64,000 nt of DNA from Bacteroidales bacterium (GCA_017428945.1 JAFRPW010000039.1:124001-188000); one strand, 5' to 3'; positions 8,981 to 17,851 are shown, counted from the first letter of the stretch. Numbers and translations are program-made. Notes: generated by a model not told the origin, from the sequence alone.

Positions 8981-9610
8981 TTATATGGATTCAAGGAATG
9001 AATGTACCATGCGGAAGCTCTCTGATCCTGCGGTCTGCCAGAAGCTTTTGTATGCTTCCATATGGGCATCGTCGTCTCCGTCGGAAATCAGGCGTATGGA
9101 TATGAAAGGAACGCCTTTGAGGTAGCAGGTTTGCGCCAGGGCCCCGGATTCCATGTCCACGGCAAGGGATTCCGGGAAATGCTCCCTGATGGCCAGTACT
9201 TCAGCTTTGGTTTCTATGAAGCGGTCTCCGCTGGTGATAAGGCCTGCTATGGCGCCCAGGGAGGCTGCCTTGGCAACCAGGTCCTTGGGCGAAGTGAACA
9301 CTTCCGGAAGCCCCTGAACCTGGCCGTAGGCATTGCCCTCTCCGTACCATGCGTCGTGATATGCTACTGTTTCACTTACTACGAAAGAGCCGGTATGAAC
9401 CAGCGGTGAAGTGGCTCCGGCAACACCTGTAGAAATAACCAGATCCGGTTTTTCCCTGGCAATCATCTCCGTAGCCACAACTGCGGCGTTGACCTTGCCC
9501 ATCCCGCAGCGCTGCAGCACCAGCTGATGCCCGGGAACGCCGCCCTTTTCCAAAAGCTTTGCCATAAGAGCGTACTCGCTCTCCATAGCAACTATGATGC
9601 ATATTTTCAT
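8981..9610 (-). CDS. mtnN: 5'-methylthioadenosine/S-adenosylhomocysteine nucleosidase
   Basis: MtnN cleaves methylthioadenosine and S-adenosylhomocysteine to adenine plus the thioribose or ribosyl product, in methionine salvage and relief of product inhibition. The 209 residues begin MKICIIVAMESEYALM, with the catalytic glutamate of the N-terminal AMESE motif; VDMESGALAQTC is the substrate-binding stretch and RLISDGDDD carries the catalytic aspartate. GVAGA in the middle is the phosphorylase-fold glycine loop. Size is a little below the usual 230. It is the first gene of the leftward operon, with a -7 box only 4 bases before its ATG. Confidence 0.88.
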   Translation of the reverse strand: MKICIIVAMESEYALMAKLLEKGGVPGHQLVLQRCGMGKVNAAVVATEMIAREKPDLVISTGVAGATSPLVHTGSFVVSETVAYHDAWYGEGNAYGQVQGLPEVFTSPKDLVAKAASLGAIAGLITSGDRFIETKAEVLAIREHFPESLAVDMESGALAQTCYLKGVPFISIRLISDGDDDAHMEAYKSFWQTAGSESFRMVHSFLESI

Positions 9611-9614
9611 ATCA

Positions 9615-9643
9615 CAAATATAAGTAAAATAATGCTATATTTG
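9615..9643. promoter_or_regulatory. Back-to-back -7 boxes between mtnN and mnmA
   Basis: CAAATATA (9615-9622, TATATTTG on the minus strand) and TATATTTG (9636-9643) face outward with 13 bases between them. The minus box ends 4 bases before the mtnN ATG and the plus box 8 bases before the mnmA ATG. Confidence 0.65.
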
Positions 9644-9651
9644 TACTCTGT

Positions 9652-11037
9652 ATGGACAAGAGCAAAATCAAAGTCTGCGTAGGGCTTTCCGGAGGAGTGG
9701 ATTCCTCCGTGGCGGCGTACCTCCTGAAGCAGGAAGGGTACGACGTCTTTGCCATGTTCATGCAGAACTGGCACGACGCGGACAGCACTCTCCACGGAGA
9801 CTGCGAGTGGGAAGAAGACCGCTTTGTGGCAGAGATGGTGACCCGCAGGATTGGCATTCCCTTCTACTTTGTGGACCTTTCCGCAAAGTATCGCCAGAGG
9901 GTTGTGGACTACATGTTCGACGAGTACGCAAAAGGCCGTACGCCCAATCCGGACGTACTTTGCAACAGGGAGATAAAGTTCGACGCCTTCATGGAAGTGG
10001 CTCTCAAGTATGGGGCGGATTATGTGGCCACAGGGCATTATGTGAGAAAGGAAGAGGGGCCTGACGGCCTCTGGCGCATCCTGGAGGGGACGGACCCAAA
10101 TAAGGACCAGAGCTATTTCCTTTGCCAGCTTAGCCAGGAGCAACTTTCCAGGGCAATGTTTCCCATCGGCCATCTTACCAAGCCCCAGGTGAGGCAGATT
10201 GCAAAGGATGCGGACCTTCCGTCGGCAGAGAAGAAGGATTCCCAGGGAATATGCTTCGTGGGGAAGGTGGACCTTCCTACATTCCTGAAGCAGAAACTGG
10301 CGTCCGTGGAAGGGGATATAGTTGAGGTATACGATGCCTGGTATGCCCAGGATGCACTTTATAAGGAGCAGCAGAAGCTTCTTGGAAGTCTGCTGAAACC
10401 GGGGACAGACCTTGACCGTACGGTTCATTACGCGCCGGAGGAGAAGGTGCTTACATCGGACGGCAAACCTCTTGGGGAATGCCCTTTCCAGGGGCTTGAA
10501 AACCTCTCTGATGACCAGCTCAAGATGCTCTCCACGCCTCTTTCGTACGATATAAAGTTCGAGACCGAGACCTACAGGAGCGGCAAGCATCACGTAAAGA
10601 AGACCCGCTGGAAGGCAAATCCTTACGGAGTAATTGCCGGCCGCCATGAGGGCGCGCAGTTCTATACCATCGGCCAGAGAAAGGGCCTCGGGGTAGGCGG
10701 ACATGCAGATCCGGTTTTTGTCATTGCGACGGATACGGAAAAGAATATAGTCTATGTAGGGGAGGGCCACAATCACAAGGGGCTCAGCCGTTTCTGCCTG
10801 AGGATAGCCCCTGAAGACATCCACTGGATAAGGCCGGGCCTTGCCCTTCACGAAGGAGAATCGGCCCGCCTGAGGGTGCGGATCCGTTATCGCCAGCCGC
10901 TTCAGAGCGCTACCCTCCTTATTCGGGAAAGCGGCCTCTATATCCTCTTCGATGCCCCTCAGAGGGGTATTTCCCCGGGGCAGTTTGCAGTATGGTACTC
11001 AGACGATGAAATGATTGGAAGCGGAGTTATACAGTAG
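9652..11037 (+). CDS. mnmA: tRNA-specific 2-thiouridylase
   Basis: MnmA puts the 2-thio group on wobble uridine 34 of Lys, Glu and Gln tRNAs using ATP and persulfide sulfur. The PP-loop motif SGGVDSS is at residues 13-19. The two catalytic cysteines are Cys104 (DVLCNREIKF) and Cys201 (SQGICFVG). At 461 residues it is about 90 longer than the E. coli protein; the extra part, roughly residues 215-310, lies after the second cysteine, as I recall from Bacteroidota relatives. The C-terminal beta-barrel follows. It heads a rightward run with 9 bases to the flavodiiron gene. Confidence 0.9.
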   Translation: MDKSKIKVCVGLSGGVDSSVAAYLLKQEGYDVFAMFMQNWHDADSTLHGDCEWEEDRFVAEMVTRRIGIPFYFVDLSAKYRQRVVDYMFDEYAKGRTPNPDVLCNREIKFDAFMEVALKYGADYVATGHYVRKEEGPDGLWRILEGTDPNKDQSYFLCQLSQEQLSRAMFPIGHLTKPQVRQIAKDADLPSAEKKDSQGICFVGKVDLPTFLKQKLASVEGDIVEVYDAWYAQDALYKEQQKLLGSLLKPGTDLDRTVHYAPEEKVLTSDGKPLGECPFQGLENLSDDQLKMLSTPLSYDIKFETETYRSGKHHVKKTRWKANPYGVIAGRHEGAQFYTIGQRKGLGVGGHADPVFVIATDTEKNIVYVGEGHNHKGLSRFCLRIAPEDIHWIRPGLALHEGESARLRVRIRYRQPLQSATLLIRESGLYILFDAPQRGISPGQFAVWYSDDEMIGSGVIQ

Positions 11038-11046
11038 ATTATTACT

Positions 11047-12216
11047 ATGAAAAAGATAATTGACAACATTGTTTACGTGGGGGTTGACGACAACGACCTC
11101 GACCTCTTTGAAGGCCAGTACATAATTCCCGAGGGAATGGCCTATAATTCCTATCTTGTCCTGGACGGCAAGGTGGCCGTAATGGACTCCGTAGACGCCT
11201 CAAAGACAGAACAGTGGCTGGCCAATCTGGATACAGCCCTTGACGGCCGCACGCCGGACTATCTTGTGATGCACCACATAGAGCCGGACCATTCCGGATC
11301 TGCAGCCGCATTTGCGGCAAAGTACCCGGAGGCGACGGTAGTTGCAAGCGCCATGGGGCTCAAATACCTGTCCCAGTTTGCTCCCGGCGTGGCTTTCAGG
11401 ACCCAGGCAGTCAAGGAAGGGGACTCGATAGACCTTGGAAAGGGGAGTCTCAAGTTCTTCTCCGCGCCCATGGTCCACTGGCCGGAGGTGATGGTAAGCG
11501 TCTATGACACAGTCCTTTTCAGTGCCGATGCCTTTGGTAAGTTCGGCTCCCTTGGCAAGTGTGGATACTTCATTGACGAAGACGATGACTGGGCCTGCGA
11601 AGCCCGCCGCTACTATTTCAACATCTGCGGAAAGTACGGCCCCCAGGTTCAGGCGCTCCTGAAGAAAGTATCGGCAGCTAACGCTTCGGTTATAGCTCCT
11701 CTTCACGGTCCCATCCTGAGGGGAGACCTAAAGCCGTATATGGACCTTTACAACACCTGGAGTTCCTACGGAGTAGAAACAGAGGGCGTATTCGTCGCCT
11801 ATGCCTCCATTCACGGAGGCACCGCAGAGGCTGCTCAGAAGCTTGCCGATATCCTCAAAGCCAAGGGCTGCCCCAAAGTTGTAGTGAGCGACCTCTGCCG
11901 TGACGACATGGCCGAGGCCGTGGAAGACGCCTTCCGCTATGGCCGCATGGTCCTTTGCGCCAGCTCCTATGACGCCGGCCTCTTTACGCCTGCATACAAC
12001 TTCCTGCATACCCTCCAGATGAAGGCCTGGCAGAAGAGAAAGGTTGCCCTAGTAGAAAACGGCACCTGGGGCCCTACTGCCGGAAAAGTCATGAGGGATA
12101 TGTTCTCCCAGATGAAGGAAGTTACGGAGGTTGGCAATATGGTAACTATCCGAAGCCGTATGACTTCTGCCGATATTCCTGCCCTTGAGGCACTTGCAGA
12201 CGCAATCCTGGCATAA
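11047..12216 (+). CDS. Flavodiiron protein (FprA-type O2 or NO reductase)
   Basis: Flavodiiron proteins reduce O2 to water or NO to N2O and protect anaerobes. The 389 residues carry a metallo-beta-lactamase domain with the full diiron ligand set: His77, Glu79, Asp81 and His82 in HHIEPDHS, His144 in VHWPEVM, Asp161 in SADAFG and His220 in PLHGP. From about residue 248 a flavodoxin domain binds FMN (VAYASIHGGTAEAA). There is no rubredoxin or NADH domain, so an external electron donor is needed. The stop overlaps the hddA start (TAATG), though the genes are functionally unrelated. Confidence 0.92.
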   Translation: MKKIIDNIVYVGVDDNDLDLFEGQYIIPEGMAYNSYLVLDGKVAVMDSVDASKTEQWLANLDTALDGRTPDYLVMHHIEPDHSGSAAAFAAKYPEATVVASAMGLKYLSQFAPGVAFRTQAVKEGDSIDLGKGSLKFFSAPMVHWPEVMVSVYDTVLFSADAFGKFGSLGKCGYFIDEDDDWACEARRYYFNICGKYGPQVQALLKKVSAANASVIAPLHGPILRGDLKPYMDLYNTWSSYGVETEGVFVAYASIHGGTAEAAQKLADILKAKGCPKVVVSDLCRDDMAEAVEDAFRYGRMVLCASSYDAGLFTPAYNFLHTLQMKAWQKRKVALVENGTWGPTAGKVMRDMFSQMKEVTEVGNMVTIRSRMTSADIPALEALADAILA

Positions 12217-13235
12217 TGACGATAAGAGCAAAAGCACCCCTGAGGCTTGGCCTCGCAGGCGGCGGCACAGATGTGTCTCCATACAGCGACATGTTTGGCG
12301 GCAACGTTCTCAACGCCACCATAAACCTCTATGCATATTGCACCATAAAGACTCTGACCCTCCCTGTAGTGAGGGTGAATGCGGCCGATGCCGGGGTCTG
12401 CACGGAAATACCACTGGGAACCGGCCCCATATGCAGCGGCGCCCTTCTGATAGATGGTGTGGCGAACCGTGTGGCAAGGGACTTCGGCCCTCTTCCCGGC
12501 GGGTTTGAAATCACAACCTATAACGATGCCCCTGCCGGTTCCGGTCTTGGGACATCGTCCACAATGGTGGTGTGCATCCTCAAGTGCTTTGCAGAGTGGA
12601 TGGGCGTTCCGCTGGGGGACTATGAACTTGCCCGCCTTGCCTACGAGATTGAGCGGAAAGACCTTCTCCTTGCCGGCGGCAAGCAGGACCAGTATGCAGC
12701 CGCCTTTGGCGGATTCAACTTCATGGAATTCCTTACGACGGACATGGTCATAGTGAACCCCCTGAGGGTCAAAGACTGGATAGTGAGGGAACTTGAGGGC
12801 TCCATGCTGCTCTATTTCACGGGCCGGAGCCGTGACGGCGCTGCAATCATAAGCGAGCAGCAGAAAGCCGCAAAATCCGGCAATTCCGTGGCCATAGAAG
12901 CCATGCACCGTATTAAGCAGAGCGCCGTAGACATGAAACTGGCACTCCTCCAGGGAGACATGGCCAGGTTTGCGGAAATCATCGGATCGGCCTGGGAGGA
13001 TAAGAAGAAGATGGCTGGGGCGATTACCAATCCCATGATCCAGGAAGCCTTTGACACGGCCATCGGTGCAGGGGCAATCTCCGGAAAGGTATCCGGTGCC
13101 GGTGGCGGAGGATTCATAATGCTTATGGTTCCTCCTGAGAAGAGGGTTGCCGTGAGCGAAGCCCTGTCTGTCCTTCCCGGCAAGGTTATGCCGTTCCAGT
13201 TCACCCACGAAGGCGCAGTGTCATGGAAGCTGTAG
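12216..13235 (+). CDS. hddA: D-glycero-D-manno-heptose 7-phosphate kinase (GHMP kinase)
   Basis: HddA phosphorylates heptose 7-phosphate at C1 on the GDP-heptose route for capsule, S-layer or polysaccharide glycans. The 339-residue protein has an N-terminal APLRLGLAGGGTDVSPY motif, the GHMP ATP loop NDAPAGSGLGTSSTMVV (residues about 105-121) and the C-terminal VSGAGGGGFIMLM motif. The immediate overlap with the hddC-gmhB fusion supports the heptose call over other GHMP kinases. Stop and next start overlap by 13 bases. Confidence 0.87.
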   Translation: MTIRAKAPLRLGLAGGGTDVSPYSDMFGGNVLNATINLYAYCTIKTLTLPVVRVNAADAGVCTEIPLGTGPICSGALLIDGVANRVARDFGPLPGGFEITTYNDAPAGSGLGTSSTMVVCILKCFAEWMGVPLGDYELARLAYEIERKDLLLAGGKQDQYAAAFGGFNFMEFLTTDMVIVNPLRVKDWIVRELEGSMLLYFTGRSRDGAAIISEQQKAAKSGNSVAIEAMHRIKQSAVDMKLALLQGDMARFAEIIGSAWEDKKKMAGAITNPMIQEAFDTAIGAGAISGKVSGAGGGGFIMLMVPPEKRVAVSEALSVLPGKVMPFQFTHEGAVSWKL

Positions 13236-14365
13236 TCCTTGCCGGCGGCCTCGGGACACGTCTTCGTTCCGTTGTGAAAGACATTCCCAAATGCATGGCC
13301 CCCATAGACGGTGAGCCATTCCTCTCATATGTGCTGGAATGGCTTGGCCGCTATGACATAAGCCGCGTAATCCTCTCTGTAGGGTATCTGAAAGACGATA
13401 TCGTAAACTGGGTTTCCTCCCGGTCCTTCCCTTATGAAGTGGATTATGCGGTAGAGGAAGAGCCCCTTGGGACTGGCGGCGCTATCCGCCTGGCCCTTTC
13501 CATGTGCCGCGGGCGCAAGGTTGTTGTGGTGAACGGAGATACGTTTTTCCCTGCAGACCTTGACGCCATGCCTTTTGACGGCCCGCTTACCGTCGCGCTC
13601 AAGCCCATGAAAGACTTTGACAGGTATGGTGCAGTGGACCTTGGAACTGACGGAACCATTGCCGCCTTCCATGAAAAGGCGCCTGTGAATGAAGGCCTCA
13701 TAAACGGCGGCGTCTATGCCGTCAACGGCCTGGACCTTAGCTCTTTCCCGGAGAAGTTCTCCTTTGAGAAAGAGGTACTTGAGCCCATGTGTGCCAGGGG
13801 AGAGGTCCGGGGATGGATATCGGACCGCTTTTTCCTGGACATAGGTATTCCGGCCGATTTTGCTCTGGCGCAGACCCGGCTTCCCCTGTACAGGAAGGTC
13901 ATGGACTTTTCCTCCAGGATTCTGGCGGCCGATGCCGATACCCTCCTTCTGGACAGGGACGGAACCCTCAACGTCCGTATTGTGGGGGACTATGTACGGA
14001 GGCCCGAGCAGCTTGAGATGCTTCCCGGCATCCTTGAGCAGATGCCCCTCTGGGCTGCAAAATTCCGCCGGATAATCATCGTCACAAACCAGAGGGGAGT
14101 GGGAAAGGGAGTAATGACAGATGCAGACCTTGCCGCGGTACACAGGCACCTTCTGAACATTGTGCAGGCTGCCGGAGGCCGCATAGACGCCATCCTTACC
14201 TGCACGGCCGTGAGTGACGACGACCCCCGCCGCAAGCCAAATCCCGGAATGTACCGGGAGGCCCGGGAATTGTTTCCGGATATAAAAAAGGCCGTGATGG
14301 CGGGAGACAGCCACTACGACCGTGATTTTGCCTTGAACGCAGGGATACCTTTTATTCTTCTATAG
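13223..14365 (+). CDS. Fusion: heptose-1-phosphate guanylyltransferase + heptose bisphosphate phosphatase
   Basis: The 380-residue protein joins two enzymes. Residues 1-225 are a nucleotidyltransferase (VLAGGLGTRL near the N-terminus, then GTGGAIRLA and VVVNGDTFF) like HddC. Residues about 238-380 are a HAD phosphatase like GmhB: LLLDRDGTLN with Asp244 and Asp246, VTNQRGVGKG, RKPNPGMY and MAGDSHYDRDFA. With HddA this covers dephosphorylation, kinase and nucleotide transfer steps of GDP-D-glycero-alpha-D-manno-heptose synthesis; the isomerase GmhA is not in the window. Domain assignments are firm; the exact anomer and nucleotide are inferred from family. The 3' end overlaps the converging rmuC by 14 bases. 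Confidence 0.88.
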   Translation: MEAVVLAGGLGTRLRSVVKDIPKCMAPIDGEPFLSYVLEWLGRYDISRVILSVGYLKDDIVNWVSSRSFPYEVDYAVEEEPLGTGGAIRLALSMCRGRKVVVVNGDTFFPADLDAMPFDGPLTVALKPMKDFDRYGAVDLGTDGTIAAFHEKAPVNEGLINGGVYAVNGLDLSSFPEKFSFEKEVLEPMCARGEVRGWISDRFFLDIGIPADFALAQTRLPLYRKVMDFSSRILAADADTLLLDRDGTLNVRIVGDYVRRPEQLEMLPGILEQMPLWAAKFRRIIIVTNQRGVGKGVMTDADLAAVHRHLLNIVQAAGGRIDAILTCTAVSDDDPRRKPNPGMYREARELFPDIKKAVMAGDSHYDRDFALNAGIPFILL

Positions 14366-15578
14366 GCTTTTTAGGATTCTTGGGAACTCCCAGTTTGAGA
14401 AGCTGCTTTGCCGATGTTATGATAGAGTTGCCTGAATCGTTTATTTTGGCGCTTACCTTGTCATATTCCTCCATGGCATCCCTGAGCTTGGATCCCATGG
14501 CTGCATGGGCCTTTGAGAAGTCGTAGACGCGGTCTATCATGGTCTGGGCGGCCTTGATTATCTTTTCCTGGTTACGGGCCTGGTCGTAGTTGGTCCAGGC
14601 TATGCGGATCATCCTGAGGAAGGGCATGAGGGTCTCTTCCGTGGTTAGGAGCACGCCCTGCTGGTAGGCCTCGTTGAATATGTTGGGAACCAGGCTCTTT
14701 GCAAGTTGAAGCGCTCCGTAAGAAGGAATAAACATAATCACATAGTCCAGAGTCTTGTATCCGTCGCGGATGTAGGACTGGTAGCGCTTTGTGGAGAGAC
14801 TCTTTATCTGCTCCCTGATTGCGGCGAGGTTGCGCCTGGCGGCATCGTCCTTGATGGCGGGATCTTCTGCGGCCAGCCAGTCAGAGAGGGCGTCCAGGGA
14901 TACCTTGGAATCCACGATGACCTCCGTTTTGTCCGGATAGTGGAGGATGTAGTCCGGGCGCATGCGCTTGCCGCTGTCCTCGTTGAGGACTATGCCGCCA
15001 AGGCTGTCCCTGAGGGTTTCTTCCTTGTCAAAGTCCCTTCCTTCCACCATGCCTTCTGCGATGAGCATGTTGTAAAGGATTATCTCTCCCCAGGTGCCGG
15101 CCATCTTGTTCTGGCCTTTAAGGGCCTGGGCAAGGTTATCGGCCTTTGATCCTATGGTGGACGTTTGCTCCTGCAGATGCTTGACGGCCTGTTCCACAAC
15201 AGTCTTCAGACTTGCATTTCCCTCCGTCTGGGTGCGTTTCTGGGCGTCGAAGGCCTCCTGCATGGCCTTGATGTCCTTTCCAAGGCTGCCGGTAATGCTT
15301 GTGAAGGTTTCCTCGGCCTTCTTCTGGAGGGCGTCTTCCCTTTGCTTGAGAAGCTTTTCCGTCTCTGCGGTGAGCTGGCCGCGGACGGCTTCCAGCTGCT
15401 TCTGGAAGGACTCCTGCTGCATCTGCTGCAGTTTCTCTGCACTGCGGAGCTCCTCTTTGGCGGCGATGAGCTGGTTTTCTATGCGGTTCTCCTTGCCCTT
15501 CATGGAGATGAAGGTTATAAGGAAAGTGACAAGTGCAGCCAGAACGGCAGCAAGTGCTATGGCAAGATACAGGTTCAT
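14352..15578 (-). CDS. rmuC: RmuC-family DNA recombination protein
   Basis: RmuC proteins limit recombination at inverted repeats and have a restriction-endonuclease-like fold. This 408-residue protein has an N-terminal membrane helix (residues 5-25), a long coiled coil (about 28-150), then the RmuC core starting near MAGTWGEIIL, with MRPDYILHYPD and VIVDSKVSLDAL carrying the acidic and lysine residues of the nuclease-like site. It is the last gene of a leftward operon after the CNNM and BaiN-like genes, and its ATG overlaps the preceding stop (ATGA). Confidence 0.87.
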   Translation of the reverse strand: MNLYLAIALAAVLAALVTFLITFISMKGKENRIENQLIAAKEELRSAEKLQQMQQESFQKQLEAVRGQLTAETEKLLKQREDALQKKAEETFTSITGSLGKDIKAMQEAFDAQKRTQTEGNASLKTVVEQAVKHLQEQTSTIGSKADNLAQALKGQNKMAGTWGEIILYNMLIAEGMVEGRDFDKEETLRDSLGGIVLNEDSGKRMRPDYILHYPDKTEVIVDSKVSLDALSDWLAAEDPAIKDDAARRNLAAIREQIKSLSTKRYQSYIRDGYKTLDYVIMFIPSYGALQLAKSLVPNIFNEAYQQGVLLTTEETLMPFLRMIRIAWTNYDQARNQEKIIKAAQTMIDRVYDFSKAHAAMGSKLRDAMEEYDKVSAKINDSGNSIITSAKQLLKLGVPKNPKKPIEE

Positions 15579-16747
15579 AGGCTCTTAACTATGGATTTGG
15601 CCACTATATATCCGGTGCTCCAGGCTGCCTGAAGGTTGAACCCGCCTGTAATGGCATCAATGTCAAGCACTTCTCCGGCAAAGTACAGGCCGGGATACTT
15701 TTTGCTCTGAAGGGTTCCAAGTTCCACGGCATCCAGTGAAACACCACCGCAAGTTACAAATTCTTCGCGGAATTTGCTCTTTCCTTCTATTAAATAATTG
15801 TCCGAGACAAGCGTAGCCACCAGTTTGTTCATGCCTTTGGAGCCAAGCTCGCCCCAGCGGATGTCTCTCCTGAGGCCCGCCTTGAGCACTATATGCTCCC
15901 ATAAGCGTGACGGAAGGATATGTGTGGAAATGACCATTTTGGCCGTATTCTCCCTGGATATTCCGGCAAGCGTTTCCCTTGCCTTGGCTTCACCACAGTT
16001 CAGCCAGTTTATGGAAAGAGGAGCTTTGTAGCCGCACTCACTCAGATATCTGGCAGCATATGAACTGAGCCTCAGCACTGCCGGGCCGCTGAGGCCCCAG
16101 TCGGTAATGAGAAGAGGACCATCGGCCTTGAAACCGCTGCCCGGGATGCTTACCGATGAATCCACTACAAGTCCCATAAGGGATGTGAGCGCCTTGTCTT
16201 TTATATTGAAAGTAAACAGCGAGGGAACTGTCGGTACGGTCTCAATATTCAGCCCTTCAAGTATTGGAAACCCTTTGGGAGCGCCTCCGGTAGTGACCAC
16301 GACGTAGTCGAACCGGTCCAATAACTCTCCGACGGAAGAAACGCGGCTGCCGAGTTGCAGATGTGCCCCTTTCATTCCGCGCTGCAGGCAGCGGACTACG
16401 TCCATGGCGTCCTGCGATACCGGGAAGTAGCAATGGTCTTCCTGAAGGGTGAGCGGAACGCCTGCTGCAGTGAACCACTCCAGGGTATCCTGGACGGAGA
16501 ACTCCTTAAGGGCACGTTTCATGACCCTCTCTCCGCGGGGATAGGCTTCCTTCAGTGACCTGACGCCTTCAAATGAATTGGTGAGATTGCATCTTCCTCC
16601 GCCGGTAATGGCTAGTTTTGCCATTGGTTTAGGACCAGCCTCAAACAGCGTTACAGATACTTCAGGCGCCATCATCCTCAGATTGGCGGCACAAAAGCAG
16701 CCGGCAGCTCCGGCTCCGATGATTGCAACTGAGGGAACCCTACTCAT
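15575..16747 (-). CDS. BaiN/HI0933-like FAD-dependent oxidoreductase
   Basis: I place the start at the ATG at 16747 (MSRVPSVAIIGAGAAG), 8 bases inside the upstream gene; an upstream in-frame start would add 21 unlikely residues. The 390-residue protein has an N-terminal FAD-binding fold, the family motif AITGGGRCNLTN (residues about 49-60) and a C-terminal FAGEVLDIDAITGGFNLQAAWSTG. These mark the HI0933-like flavoproteins. One relative, BaiN, takes part in bile acid 7-dehydroxylation, but most have no known substrate, so I give no specific reaction. Confidence 0.82.
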   Translation of the reverse strand: MSRVPSVAIIGAGAAGCFCAANLRMMAPEVSVTLFEAGPKPMAKLAITGGGRCNLTNSFEGVRSLKEAYPRGERVMKRALKEFSVQDTLEWFTAAGVPLTLQEDHCYFPVSQDAMDVVRCLQRGMKGAHLQLGSRVSSVGELLDRFDYVVVTTGGAPKGFPILEGLNIETVPTVPSLFTFNIKDKALTSLMGLVVDSSVSIPGSGFKADGPLLITDWGLSGPAVLRLSSYAARYLSECGYKAPLSINWLNCGEAKARETLAGISRENTAKMVISTHILPSRLWEHIVLKAGLRRDIRWGELGSKGMNKLVATLVSDNYLIEGKSKFREEFVTCGGVSLDAVELGTLQSKKYPGLYFAGEVLDIDAITGGFNLQAAWSTGYIVAKSIVKSL

Positions 16748-17798
16748 CTTCCTCCGGGAGGACAATCTGCTTGTACTGGTTCTTGCGTTTGAGCCAGCGT
16801 TCGCGGGCATACTGCTGCATGTCCGTGATGGTGTCGTTCTCGTCGATGATTTCCATGCCCAGGATGGTCTCCATGATGTCTTCCAGCGTTATTATGCCCT
16901 GGAAGCAGCCGTAATCGTCAATGATGCAGGCAATCTGGTCCTTGGTCTTGAGGAGGCTTTCCCAGATGTCGGAGACGGGGGTTTCCTCATGGAAGGCGGC
17001 AATTTTGCGCTTTATGGATTTAAGGCGCATGTCGAATTTGTCTTCCGCCAGGTTCTCCAGAGCGTCGTAACGGAGGATGTATCCGGTAATGAACTCCGGG
17101 GAGTCTGCGTATACGGGGATGCGGGAGTTGTGTGACAGTTCCTCCTGTTTGTAGAACTGCTTGAGGGTCATGCTCTCAGGGGCGATTGCCGCCACCACGC
17201 GGGGAGTCATGACGTCGTATGCCTTGATGTCGTCCAGCTTGATTATATTCTGGATTACCTTGTTCTCATTGTTGTCCAGCACGCCTTCCTCTTCTCCGAT
17301 ATTTGCCAGGGCCGATACCTCTTCGCGGGAAATGCCTGTGTCCGGATCCTCATCGTTTATGGAATTGTGAAGCTTCTCGATGACCCATACGATGGGGTAG
17401 AGCAGGTATACCAGGAAATTCATCACCCTGCACAGCCACATAAGGTCTTTCCAATGGGATGTGCCGATGGATTTTGGGACGATTTCCGAAAAGACCAGGA
17501 TGAGGATGGTCATGATGGCGCTTATTATTCCGAACCAGTGGTCTCCGGTGAGGAGAGTGGCCTGATGGCCCACCGCCGCTGCACCAAGGGTGTTGGCTAT
17601 GGTGTTGAGAGAAAGAATAGCACTTAGCGGACGGTCCGGATCGTTCTTCATCTTTGAGAACAGCGGCGCATTCTTGTCTCCTTCCTCCTCTTTCATCTGG
17701 ATATATGAAATAGGAGTGGACATAAGCACAGACTCCAACAGCGAGCACAGGAAGGAAATACCCATGGTCAGAAGCAAGTATACTATAAGAAGCGTCAT
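16740..17798 (-). CDS. CNNM/CBS-domain transporter (CorC/HlyC-like)
   Basis: The 352 residues begin with a DUF21 (CNNM) membrane domain of three to four helices, containing FSEIVPKSIG near residue 105. A tandem CBS domain pair follows (about 195-325; VMTPRV and CIIDDYGCFQGIITLEDIMETILG). Proteins of this type are linked to Mg2+ or Na+ export. It lacks the C-terminal CorC_HlyC domain of many relatives and ends with a short charged tail. It is first in a leftward operon with a -7 box 19 bases upstream. Confidence 0.83.
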   Translation of the reverse strand: MTLLIVYLLLTMGISFLCSLLESVLMSTPISYIQMKEEEGDKNAPLFSKMKNDPDRPLSAILSLNTIANTLGAAAVGHQATLLTGDHWFGIISAIMTILILVFSEIVPKSIGTSHWKDLMWLCRVMNFLVYLLYPIVWVIEKLHNSINDEDPDTGISREEVSALANIGEEEGVLDNNENKVIQNIIKLDDIKAYDVMTPRVVAAIAPESMTLKQFYKQEELSHNSRIPVYADSPEFITGYILRYDALENLAEDKFDMRLKSIKRKIAAFHEETPVSDIWESLLKTKDQIACIIDDYGCFQGIITLEDIMETILGMEIIDENDTITDMQQYARERWLKRKNQYKQIVLPEEDE

Positions 17799-17817
17799 CG
17801 GTCTTTCAAATAACTTA

Positions 17818-17845
17818 CAAATTTACTGTTTTTTTATTATTTTTG
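17818..17845. promoter_or_regulatory. Back-to-back -7 boxes between the CNNM gene and serB
   Basis: CAAATTTA (17818-17825, TAAATTTG on the minus strand) and TATTTTTG (17838-17845) are 12 bases apart and face outward. The plus box ends 6 bases before the serB ATG, the minus box 19 bases before the CNNM ATG. Confidence 0.65.
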
Positions 17846-17851
17846 CATAAT

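Noticed and set aside
8971..9069. Upstream start for the small membrane protein
   Set aside because: It would add 33 residues inside mtnN coding sequence with no conserved feature; the ATG at 8970 places the membrane helix near the N-terminus.
9607..10851. 414-codon open frame antisense to mnmA
   Set aside because: It mirrors mnmA codon use, has no recognisable domain and mnmA is a certain gene. Long antisense frames also occur opposite fdp/hddA (11967-13208), serB (17870-19078), valS (26581-27846) and ligA (60218-61336), as expected for GC-rich third positions.
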